Below, one piece after another: positions 22,783 to 30,052 of a stretch of 38,157 nt of DNA. Position 1 is the stretch's first letter. Every line of letters begins with the position of its first letter. Source of the stretch: Acidobacteriota bacterium (GTDB lineage Bacteria > Acidobacteriota > Vicinamibacteria > Marinacidobacterales > SMYC01). The notes under the pieces were generated by a model, which was given only the letters and a program-made list of their open reading frames with translations, did not search any database and was not told the DNA's origin. The position numbers and the translations under genes are program-made. The DNA lies in the NCBI GenBank assembly GCA_004356105.1, contig SMYC01000259.1, positions 1 to 38,157 on the forward strand. Reading direction: 5' to 3'.

Positions 22783-23320
22783 TGTCCGACTCCAGTAATT
22801 GATTATACTCCCTGGTTTTTGTGTGCCCTCAGATCGCGGCAGAGCATGGAACGGAGGTCAGATCGAAACGAAAGTCGGAATCACGTCTTCGAGTGCGGTG
22901 GTGACGCACTCCGCTGACGTGAACACGGTTCTCAGACGCGGTCTCGACCTTCGCGATTTTGCCGCGGGAAAGCTGTCAGGTCTTTTTGTAGATTTTTTTG
23001 ACATCCAGCGGAGCAATCGAGCGTTGTCAACCGCGAGTGCATGAGCGATCCGGAGTTCCGAGAAGCTGGGTTGTGTACTTCGACAGGGGTCGTCGAGACC
23101 GGCTGCAAACTCGCGATCGGAACGCGGTGCGAACGTGCCGGAAACCACTGGTCCGTTGCTGGAAATCTCGTTCGAACGAGATTCTTATCGAATACCACTA
23201 TTGTCACACCGCCAATGCCGTGCTCGACTCGACCAGTCTCATTCGCGCGAGCGACAGCCTCGCCGTCTGCGACGGGTCCAAGCGAAGCGGAGCGGTTTTC
23301 TGTACCTAGCCTGCCTAGCC
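22783..23320. other. Decayed region without recognisable genes
   Basis: About 540 bp upstream of the HNH relic. Open frames exist on both strands but none resembles a protein family or has a convincing ribosome-binding site. The only structure is the perfect palindrome at 23164-23183. The region ends in a 56-bp duplicate of a neighbouring gene's 3' end. Confidence 0.5.
23164..23183. repeat. Perfect 20-bp palindrome, copy 2
   Basis: AATCTCGTTC-GAACGAGATT is self-complementary over 20 bases. It shares the core ATCTCGTT-N2-AACGAGAT with 21998-22017, about 1.15 kb away. Confidence 0.85.
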
Positions 23321-23376
23321 TTGTTGTCCTAGGCTTCCGGACGCTCTGCAAAGCCCTGCTCACGGGATACCACTGA
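23321..23376 (+). pseudogene. Duplicated 3' end of the membrane-protein gene at 19030
   Basis: 56 bp matching 20780-20835 at 47 positions without gaps, down to and including the TGA stop. It encodes VVLGFRTLCKALLTGYH against VVLGFRTLYEVLLTRYH in the intact gene. The divergence (about 84% identity) suggests the remnant of a paralogue rather than a very recent copy. It lies 2 bp from the stop codon of the lipid kinase gene. Confidence 0.75.
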
Positions 23377-23378
23377 GC

Positions 23379-24260
23379 TCACGCGATGACTTCGAGCTCA
23401 CCGGGCAGCACGTCGATCCGCAACGGAGTTTCTTGAAGGAACTCGCCATCCGCGAAGAACTCTGCCGGCTCCTCGGTCTCGATCTCGACGAACTTCGTCT
23501 TGCGGTACTCGACGCTCCAGTGCCCGAGGTGAGAGCCCGAGAACACGGTCGGGAACATGAAGAGAAGCCCTGCTCTCGAGATATCCCGCACGAGGCACAA
23601 ATCCAGTAGCCCGTCCTCTAGCTTCGCCTCAGGCGTGATGTGCATCCCGCCGCCATAGCGCCGGCCATTGCCGACGGCCGCGAAGGTTACGGGCCCTTCG
23701 TAAACGCCGCCGTCGTAGCGCACCCGAGCTTCGAGATGGCGAAAGTCGAGGAGCGTCCGCAAAACGGCATAGCCATAGACCAATCTTCCCGATAGAAGTG
23801 GCGTGTTCTGTGCGCGGCGCGCGGCTTGGGCGTCGAAGCCGGTGCCGCCGACACCTAGAAAAACGCCCGCTTCCGTTTTTGCGAGGTCGACGAAACGCCG
23901 CTCGTCTCGGGCAAGTGCGTCGAGAGTCTGCTCTATCCCGTTCAGGCCGAGCTCCGCGGCAAAATCGTTACCGCGCCCCACCGGCAGGATCGCAAGGGCT
24001 GGCCGTTCTGCTTTCGGCGTCTGAACGAGCCCGTTGACGACAACGCTCAAGGTCCCGTCGCCTCCCGCCGCGAGGAGAACGTCGTGCTGCGCGCGCCTTG
24101 CCTGAGCGGCGGCAGCTCGCGCGTCGGCAGGGCTCGTCGGCGACGCCAACTCGACAGTAGCGCCACCCGACTCCAGACGGGTCACCAGCTTGTCGACTTG
24201 CGAGCGGCGGCGGGACGTTCCGGAGCGGGCATTTCGAATGACGAGCACGCGCACGCGCAA
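23379..24260 (-). CDS. Diacylglycerol kinase family lipid kinase
   Basis: A cytoplasmic lipid kinase of the DAGK-catalytic/YegS type that phosphorylates a lipid hydroxyl with ATP. With the start at 24260 the nucleotide loop is AAGGDGTLSVVVNGL (GGDGT at 66-70). The AILPVGRGNDFAAELG motif and LGVGGTGFDAQA follow, and the C-terminal beta-sandwich holds AAVGNGRRYGGGMHITPEAK and ends near ADGE. The start is TTG at 24260, with AGGA six nt upstream, giving a 293-residue protein starting MRVRVLVIRNARSGT. An ATG at 24314 would add 18 unconserved residues and almost reach the divergent gene at 24319. Neighbouring membrane glycosyltransferase-like genes suggest lipid carriers or glycolipids as the pathway. 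Confidence 0.9.
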   Translation of the reverse strand: MRVRVLVIRNARSGTSRRRSQVDKLVTRLESGGATVELASPTSPADARAAAAQARRAQHDVLLAAGGDGTLSVVVNGLVQTPKAERPALAILPVGRGNDFAAELGLNGIEQTLDALARDERRFVDLAKTEAGVFLGVGGTGFDAQAARRAQNTPLLSGRLVYGYAVLRTLLDFRHLEARVRYDGGVYEGPVTFAAVGNGRRYGGGMHITPEAKLEDGLLDLCLVRDISRAGLLFMFPTVFSGSHLGHWSVEYRKTKFVEIETEEPAEFFADGEFLQETPLRIDVLPGELEVIA

Positions 24261-24318
24261 AGTGTATCCTGAGCGGACTGGGCGGATCGTCGTTTCTGCT
24301 ATTCTCTCGCTCATCCGA

Positions 24319-25986
24319 ATGCGGACGGTCGCCCTTCGAGCTCTAGCTCTCGTCGCCTACCTCTGGTTTTGCTTCAGCTGGTTCGATCACGACTTCGATG
24401 TCTTTCTGGCCACCACACCTGCATGGATTCCCGCGCTGATCTTGCTGGGGGCTGCCGTCGCGACGTGGCGGCCGCGTTTCGAGACGGATGACGCTATAGC
24501 ACTCGGCTTCGCGGCGCTCGCGCTCGCGTTGCGTCTTCCTTTTCTCTGGGGCGCTTATGGGCTGTTCAGCTCCGACGCTTCGGCACAGGGTTTGATGGCG
24601 CTCCACATTCTCGAAGGCGAGCACCACCCCATCTTTCTTTATAACTGGTCTTATATCGGGAGTCTCAAAGCACACTTGACGGCCCTCATCGCCGCGATCT
24701 TTGGCGAACCGGTCGTGAGCTTCGCGGCCGCGGCCGCAATCAACTACGCGATCTTTACCGCGGCCGTCTATCGTCTCGCCCGCACGGTGGTCCCACGCGC
24801 CGAGGCGAGCGTCGCTGCTGCCTATGTGATCGTCGCGCCGGGTTTTCTCACGGCGTGGGGAATGGGAAACGAAGGAAACTATGTCGATGTGATGCTTCTC
24901 GGGACCCTGATGCTCGCGATCGCAGCTCGGTGGATGCAAGGCGACGGCGCGGGCTTCTCCGAGGCGTTTTGGATCGGTGTGCTCGGGGGCCTCGCCTTTT
25001 GGACGCACATCCTTGCGACCTACTATCTCTTGACAGCAATCGGGGTCCTGGCACTCCATCGCTTTGGGCGGGACGGTTTGGTGCGACTCGCGAGCTTCGC
25101 GGGCGGCTTCATCGTCGGGGACTTCCCGGGCTTTCTATGGAACGTGAGTCACGAGTGGCTCAGCTTTCGCTGGTGGACTCTCGACGCCGAGACGGTCGAA
25201 TCCGTGGACCGCGTGGGCCGGACGCTGACGCAGCTCGAGCAAGTCGCGACAACCTCACTCTCCGTGCTTTCCGGCTACTGGCCTCACGACGCGCCTCCCT
25301 GGCCCGCGCCGTTTTGGCACGTCGCTCTGGGACTTCTCATCCCAGCGGTCTTTCTGTTCTTCGCCTGGCGACACCGACGCGCGCTGTCATTGATCCCGCC
25401 CTCGCCCGAAGCCATGCTTCTCGGCTTCGCAGTGCTCGTTGTGCTGGTGTTCGCGCAAAGTAGCTCGGGTTGGATGACCGATGAGCCCCGCTACCTCTTG
25501 TTCTTGTTCTCCGTCGTCCCGATCTTCCTGGGCTCCGCAGCCATAGCACTCTGGAACCGGTCGCGCCTGCTCGCAAGCGTGGCCCTGTTGTCTCTCCTCT
25601 TCGTGAACCTGCGCGGCGATATCGCCTATCTTCAGGCCGCGCTCGAAAGCGACAGTGTCAACCGGGAGTTCATAGCAGAGCTCGAAGAGCTCGACATCCG
25701 CTATGTGCGCTCCGACTATCATCTCTCCTACAAATATGTGTTCTTGAGCCACGGCCGGATGGTTTGGACCTCCGAGCTCGGCCCGGCGCAGACAGAGTGG
25801 TATTTTCCTTTCCGCGATCAGGTTGCGAAGGCCGAAGAGGTCGCCCTCGTGCCGCGAAGCTTTCGTTTTGCGCGCCGGATCCGCCGCCGACTCGACGCGC
25901 GGGGTATCCGTTACCGGCAGGAGAGGTTGCTCTATCCGGTCCTTTACGATTTTAGTGAGCCCGTTCCTCTTTCATTTCTGCGGTAG
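24319..25986 (+). CDS. Polytopic membrane protein, probable GT-C glycosyltransferase
   Basis: A 555-residue membrane protein with about ten to twelve helices. The first extracytoplasmic loop after helix 3 has FSSDASAQGLMALHILEGEH, resembling the acidic loop and following amphipathic helix of PMT/ArnT-type GT-C enzymes, which transfer sugars from polyprenyl-phosphate carriers on the periplasmic face. The C-terminal 80 residues form a soluble domain with an RFARRIRRRL stretch. The ATG at 24319 starts MRTVALRALALVAYLWFCF, a normal first helix; upstream in-frame codons lie antisense to the lipid kinase. Two short stretches of this gene recur in the fragment at 21588-21640. The exact substrate is not readable. 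Confidence 0.87.
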   Translation: MRTVALRALALVAYLWFCFSWFDHDFDVFLATTPAWIPALILLGAAVATWRPRFETDDAIALGFAALALALRLPFLWGAYGLFSSDASAQGLMALHILEGEHHPIFLYNWSYIGSLKAHLTALIAAIFGEPVVSFAAAAAINYAIFTAAVYRLARTVVPRAEASVAAAYVIVAPGFLTAWGMGNEGNYVDVMLLGTLMLAIAARWMQGDGAGFSEAFWIGVLGGLAFWTHILATYYLLTAIGVLALHRFGRDGLVRLASFAGGFIVGDFPGFLWNVSHEWLSFRWWTLDAETVESVDRVGRTLTQLEQVATTSLSVLSGYWPHDAPPWPAPFWHVALGLLIPAVFLFFAWRHRRALSLIPPSPEAMLLGFAVLVVLVFAQSSSGWMTDEPRYLLFLFSVVPIFLGSAAIALWNRSRLLASVALLSLLFVNLRGDIAYLQAALESDSVNREFIAELEELDIRYVRSDYHLSYKYVFLSHGRMVWTSELGPAQTEWYFPFRDQVAKAEEVALVPRSFRFARRIRRRLDARGIRYRQERLLYPVLYDFSEPVPLSFLR

Positions 25987-26060
25987 CGGACCGCTTCGTT
26001 CTCTCTCTCGCCGGCGCGTGAGCGAGACAACATCCGCGCCGAGCGACACGGTGCGCTTCA

Positions 26061-26492
26061 TCAAGATCCTTCGGATGGCGTCGCCCGGCCTTTGAGCGTG
26101 CTCTTTATCTCGGAGAGCGCGTAGAGCCGGCCTTGGTCGACCCCGTGACAGAACGTGCGGAGCTCCTTCCAGGCTTCGGGGCTTTCGAGGGTCTCCGGCC
26201 AGAACGGGAACGTACGGCACTGGCGCGGCCGCGCCGCGTAGACGGTGCAACCGTTCTCCCAAAAGATGCAGTCGCCGTTCGGCTTCAGCCGGAGCACGGG
26301 GTCCTTATCCTCGTCCTGGGTCAGGTAGCGTTCCTTGAAAGCTACCGGGCTGAGCTCGACAAAGCGCTCGAGCCGCACGATTTGGGCCGGGCTCACATAG
26401 ACCCAACCCGGTTGAGCGCCACGGCAGCAGTTGTTGCACTGGTGGCAGGAAAAGCGTAGTCCGTTCGAGTACCAAACCGGTTCGCGGGGCAT
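26061..26492 (-). CDS. YkgJ-type cysteine cluster protein
   Basis: A 143-residue protein with the zinc/iron-chelating cysteine cluster domain. The N-terminal CHQCNNCC (Cys16, Cys19, Cys22, Cys23) is followed by NGDCIFWENGCTVYAARP and RQCRTFPFWPET, completing the usual eight-cysteine pattern, with a last Cys in LRTFCHGVDQG. Function in this family is unknown; metal binding is inferred from the pattern. The ATG at 26492 shares the CATG tetranucleotide with the divergent ATG at 26491. It converges on the membrane-protein gene that ends at 25986. Confidence 0.9.
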   Translation of the reverse strand: MPREPVWYSNGLRFSCHQCNNCCRGAQPGWVYVSPAQIVRLERFVELSPVAFKERYLTQDEDKDPVLRLKPNGDCIFWENGCTVYAARPRQCRTFPFWPETLESPEAWKELRTFCHGVDQGRLYALSEIKSTLKGRATPSEGS

Positions 26493-28995
26493 GTCGATGG
26501 TGACCTATAATAATCCGTTCGTGTTCCGGCCCACACTGTTCATTGCGGCGTTTTCCGCCCTCTTCGGTCTTTCTCGCGCGCTCGACGCGTTCTTGCGCCT
26601 GTTCCTACGCCAGGATTCCGGAGAATCGTTCCTGCCTGCGCTCGCCCGAAACGCTGACTTCGTCGAGTGGCTGTGGCCACTTTTGGGGTGGACCACGCTT
26701 GGACTGGCCGTGGCATTCGGGCTCTCGGCTCTACTGGCGCGGCGGATCGAGCTCGAGCGTTCGGAGATCCTGGCGGTGCTGGCACGGCCTTATCTCACGC
26801 TACTCGTTCCCGCGGGGCTCACTTTCTTGGCCGCGGGCTCGCTCGTGGTGTCGCCGAGCTATCCCTACGGGGCGAATCTCGCGGTGACGCTGGCGCTCGA
26901 AGGCGCCTTCGCCACGCTCCTCGCCGCGCTCTTGTTCGTCGGCGCGCTCGTGCACGCACTCGTCGAGCTACTCGGTCCTTGGGAAAGACGGCTCCCTGCG
27001 CTCGGGATATTCGGCCTCGCGATGGTCTGTTTTCTGGTCGCGACGCCCGCTCGTTTCTATCAAGCGGGCGTCGGCCAAGGGAACATGCACAAATATGTGC
27101 GGATGGCGCAGGCTGTCGCGGGGACGGGAACGTTGAACATCGAGCGCGCCGACGAGAACCCGGAGCCCACCGTCGGGGAGTTTCTCGGGCACCTTCCTCG
27201 GATCGCTTCGAGCTATGTTCGCGCTTCAGCCAATCTTCTCGCCCACCCCGGGGGTGAAGCGCACGGCACAAAGGTCAATCGCTCGATGTTTCGCGGCATC
27301 GATGGCGGCGTCTATTACATCAACGCGCCGGGTCCCGGCCTTCTGCTCGTCCCAGCCTATATCGTGGATCAGTATTTGAACCGGTGGCTGGGCGGAGACC
27401 GCCAAATTGCCATCATCCTGTTCTGGCAACTACTGGGGGCCTTGCTCGCTTGCGAGATCGTTCTGTCGGTCGCGACCATGGGTGCTCGGCCAGAAGGCGT
27501 GGTGACGGCGCTTGCCATGGCGCTCGCGGTCCCGTTTCTGTTCTACACTTTTCAAATCTATCCGGAGCTTCCCGGCGGGCTGTTTCTTTTGTTCGCCTTT
27601 CGCAAACTGGTGCTCGATCCGGAGCCCACGGGACGCGCGGTCTTCGCGGGTGCGCTCGCCCTCGCGGCGCTACCTTGGCTCCATCAAAAGTACTCGGTCG
27701 CGTCGGCCGTGCTCGGGATCCTTGCCGGCTTGAATCTTCTTCGCGTGTCTCCCGGCGGGTGGTCGCACCGTCGCTATAAATTCGTTTTGTTGGGGCTTCC
27801 TCTCGCGATCTCCGCCTATTCCATTTTTCTCTACAATCACGCGCTCACCGGGAGCTTGTCGCCGACCGCGACTTTCAGCGCAGCCGAGCGCTCTTCGTTC
27901 GAGCCGTGGAACTTTTTCAAAGGTCTTTCGGGTCTTCTGCTCGATCGCGAGAACGGGCTCCTCATCTTCGCCCCGATCTACGTCTTTGCTCTCGTCGGCT
28001 TGCAGGCTTTTTTCTTGCGACACCGGGCCATTTTCACACCCTTGCTTCTCGTTGTCGCTTCCTACATCGTGGTCATCGCTTCTTTTCCGCACTGGCCGGG
28101 AGCCGTGAGCACGATGGGGCGTTACATGCTCAGCATCCTCCCGCTGTTCGCCCTTCCCATGGCCCTCGTCGTGGGCCGCGGTTTCACCGACGGCGTGCTC
28201 GCGGGCGTCGGCGCGACGCTACTCGCGGGAACGCTCTCTTATAGCGCGAGCTTCGTGCGGGATCTCATCCCGAGCTACCAACCGCCAATGTTCTGGGGCC
28301 GTGTTCTCTATAGCGACCCGAGCCAATATTTGCCGTCCTTTCTGAGCGATGGGCTTCTCGGCTCGGGCGCGGCCCATTTTCCAAAATTTCTCATCCTCGC
28401 CATGGCCGTCGGTGCGCTCGTCTACTTTCTCCGCGAGCGCGTTTACGAAGAGCCTTTCTCCGTCGAAGCGGAAGCGGCGGCGTACCACCGGCGCGCGTGC
28501 TTCGGTGCGGGTGCTGTCTTGCTCGCGCTCATTGCCGCAGGCTTCGTTCTAGAGCGCTGGCCCGGAAATGACTCGGAAAAGCGCGGGCCACTGTTTCGGG
28601 AAACGCGCGTACTTCGAGGCGGAGAAACGCTGTCGGTGTTTGGCAAGCACGGCTTCGAAAACGGCGGCGTGTGGGTCCCGGGAGGCGGGACGACGAGCTT
28701 TCTCTTGCTCGCCGACGAGCCGCTCTCGGAAATCACGCTGCGTTTGAGGAATGGACCCGCGGCCAATAAGGTCTCGTTTCGTGAGCGCCGTGAGCCGAAG
28801 CAGATCCTCGATCTTCCTTCTTTTGGACCACATAACCGGCCGGTGCTCTTGAGAAAGCCCTACCGATTCGACGGCAAGAACGGGGAGCGATTTTTGTACC
28901 GGTTCCAAGTGCACTCGACGGGAAGCTTCGTCCCGCGAGAAGAACGCACGTCCGACGATTCTAGGAAGCTCGGCACATTCGTGAGGCTAAGATGA
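26491..28995 (+). CDS. Large polytopic membrane protein, hypothetical glycosyltransferase-like
   Basis: An 834-residue protein with roughly fourteen helices. The first four helices (to about residue 180) form an extra N-terminal block. A periplasmic loop with RMAQAVAGTGTLNIERADEN and YYINAPGPGLLLVPAYIVDQ follows, resembling PMT-family acceptor loops. The membrane core runs to about 690, and a soluble C-terminal domain of about 140 residues has the beta-sandwich-like LRGGETLSVFGKHGFENGGV stretch. I do not recognise the exact family. The start could be ATG 26491 or 26497; neither has a clear ribosome-binding site. The stop overlaps the RNase HI start as ATGA, so the two are co-translated, an odd partnership. 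Confidence 0.82.
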   Translation: MSMVTYNNPFVFRPTLFIAAFSALFGLSRALDAFLRLFLRQDSGESFLPALARNADFVEWLWPLLGWTTLGLAVAFGLSALLARRIELERSEILAVLARPYLTLLVPAGLTFLAAGSLVVSPSYPYGANLAVTLALEGAFATLLAALLFVGALVHALVELLGPWERRLPALGIFGLAMVCFLVATPARFYQAGVGQGNMHKYVRMAQAVAGTGTLNIERADENPEPTVGEFLGHLPRIASSYVRASANLLAHPGGEAHGTKVNRSMFRGIDGGVYYINAPGPGLLLVPAYIVDQYLNRWLGGDRQIAIILFWQLLGALLACEIVLSVATMGARPEGVVTALAMALAVPFLFYTFQIYPELPGGLFLLFAFRKLVLDPEPTGRAVFAGALALAALPWLHQKYSVASAVLGILAGLNLLRVSPGGWSHRRYKFVLLGLPLAISAYSIFLYNHALTGSLSPTATFSAAERSSFEPWNFFKGLSGLLLDRENGLLIFAPIYVFALVGLQAFFLRHRAIFTPLLLVVASYIVVIASFPHWPGAVSTMGRYMLSILPLFALPMALVVGRGFTDGVLAGVGATLLAGTLSYSASFVRDLIPSYQPPMFWGRVLYSDPSQYLPSFLSDGLLGSGAAHFPKFLILAMAVGALVYFLRERVYEEPFSVEAEAAAYHRRACFGAGAVLLALIAAGFVLERWPGNDSEKRGPLFRETRVLRGGETLSVFGKHGFENGGVWVPGGGTTSFLLLADEPLSEITLRLRNGPAANKVSFRERREPKQILDLPSFGPHNRPVLLRKPYRFDGKNGERFLYRFQVHSTGSFVPREERTSDDSRKLGTFVRLR

Positions 28996-29423
28996 AACAC
29001 GTAACGATTTATACGGATGGGGCCTGCGAAGGCAACCCTGGCCCGGGCGGCTTCGCCGCCATCATCGAAGAAGAAGAAGGCGAAACAAGAGATGTCACCG
29101 GTGGCGAGCCACATACGACGAACAACCGCATGGAGCTCAAAGCGGTGATCGCCGGGCTAGGGGCGCTCGACGAGACGTCTCGAGTGCGCGTCGTGACGGA
29201 TTCTCAATACGTTGCGAAGGGCATGACGAGCTGGATCCATGGGTGGCGCCGACGGGGCTGGAAAACCGCTTCCGGCTCCCCGGTCAAGAACCGCGAGCTC
29301 TGGGAAGAGCTCTACACGCTCGCCAAACGCCACCAGGTCCAATGGGAGTGGGTGCGAGGTCATGACGGCCACCCCGGCAACGAGCGCGCCGACACCCTCG
29401 CCAAGGAAGCCGTTCCCCGCTGA
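28992..29423 (+). CDS. rnhA: Ribonuclease HI
   Basis: A 143-residue enzyme that cleaves RNA in RNA-DNA hybrids in the cytoplasm. All catalytic residues sit at positions matching the E. coli enzyme: Asp9 (IYTDGACEGNPG), Glu48 (NNRMELKAV), Asp70 (VVTDSQYV), His124 and Asp134 (GHDGHPGNERADTLA). The basic handle region (WIHGWRRRGWKTASG) is present. The ATG overlaps the upstream membrane-protein stop by 4 nt, so its expression is tied to that gene. The stop codon is the first TGA of a heptamer repeat. Confidence 0.97.
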   Translation: MKHVTIYTDGACEGNPGPGGFAAIIEEEEGETRDVTGGEPHTTNNRMELKAVIAGLGALDETSRVRVVTDSQYVAKGMTSWIHGWRRRGWKTASGSPVKNRELWEELYTLAKRHQVQWEWVRGHDGHPGNERADTLAKEAVPR

Positions 29424-29448
29424 GCACTGAGCACTGACCAATGACCAA
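29421..29448. repeat. Heptamer tandem repeat, TGAGCAC x2 then TGACCAA x2
   Basis: TGAGCAC occurs twice (29421-29434) and TGACCAA twice (29435-29448), followed by TGAC. The four units keep a 7-nt period and share TGA. The first TGA is the stop of rnhA. The repeat fills most of the 33-bp space before the convergent lipoprotein gene. Confidence 0.9.
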
Positions 29449-29456
29449 TGACGCCT

Positions 29457-30017
29457 TTACGGGAGGTTCGCCATCGCGCGGGTCGCGAGGTCTATGATTT
29501 GCGCTTCTTCCACGGATGGAACGGATGGCACGGATGGCACGGATGGCGCGCTCACTTCCAAGACGTCGTCACCGCGAAAGGCGCGTACCATGTGTTCCTC
29601 GGCGACATACATCGCCCAATCGCCTGGAATGCCTTCGACGGGGTGGTACTCCTCGCGCGGCGGATCCTCTCCGCCGAACTCCTCACCGAAATCGGCCACG
29701 AACTCGTCGAACGAATCGAGCCCGGCGCGCTGAAGCGTCAGCACGACCAAGGCGCCCGAGCCGTCCGCCGCGCCCCAGGTGCATTGACCTTTGCCGTCGT
29801 CGCCTGGCGCGGGCTCGCCCGCGGCCGTGCCAAGGGCCGCCTCGATGTCGGCGCTCGTGAGGAGCGCACAGAGGTCGGCGCGTGGCGGCGCGCTCTGAGC
29901 GGCCGGTTCCGCGCCGCCGGTGGATTCTCCACCGCCGCAACCAACGCTCGAAAAAAGGGTTACGATGGCGGCTAGCGCCAAAATGTAGACGGGGTTCTGC
30001 AATATCAGGAATTTCAT
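29457..30017 (-). CDS. Putative lipoprotein, unknown function
   Basis: A 186-residue protein with a lipoprotein signal: hydrophobic helix LALAAIVTLF and lipobox SVGC, Cys27, followed by a GGG/Pro-rich spacer. The mature part has DLCALLTSADIEAALGTAAG and a second Cys in QCTWGAAD, a pattern seen in DUF3558-like secreted domains where the two Cys pair; that is a resemblance, not a firm assignment. Near the C-terminus are four tandem Pro-Ser-Val triplets encoded by a 9-nt repeat (29512-29547). It lies 35 bp downstream of the ABC-F gene on the same strand and may be transcribed with it. Confidence 0.8.
   Translation of the reverse strand: MKFLILQNPVYILALAAIVTLFSSVGCGGGESTGGAEPAAQSAPPRADLCALLTSADIEAALGTAAGEPAPGDDGKGQCTWGAADGSGALVVLTLQRAGLDSFDEFVADFGEEFGGEDPPREEYHPVEGIPGDWAMYVAEEHMVRAFRGDDVLEVSAPSVPSVPSVPSVEEAQIIDLATRAMANLP
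29512..29547. repeat. Nonamer tandem repeat ACGGATGG(A/C) x4
   Basis: Four tandem 9-nt units, in frame within the lipoprotein gene, encoding repeated Pro-Ser-Val. Three units are identical and the first differs at its last base. Confidence 0.9.
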
Positions 30018-30052
30018 ACCGCTTTAGCTTAGCCCGAGAGGGGCCGAGCCGA

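Noticed and set aside
22932..23376. Open frames in the gap upstream of the lipid kinase, including a 111-codon plus-strand frame
   Set aside because: Only the last 17 codons resemble a protein and these are the duplicated 3' end of the gene at 19030; the rest has no family or start signal.
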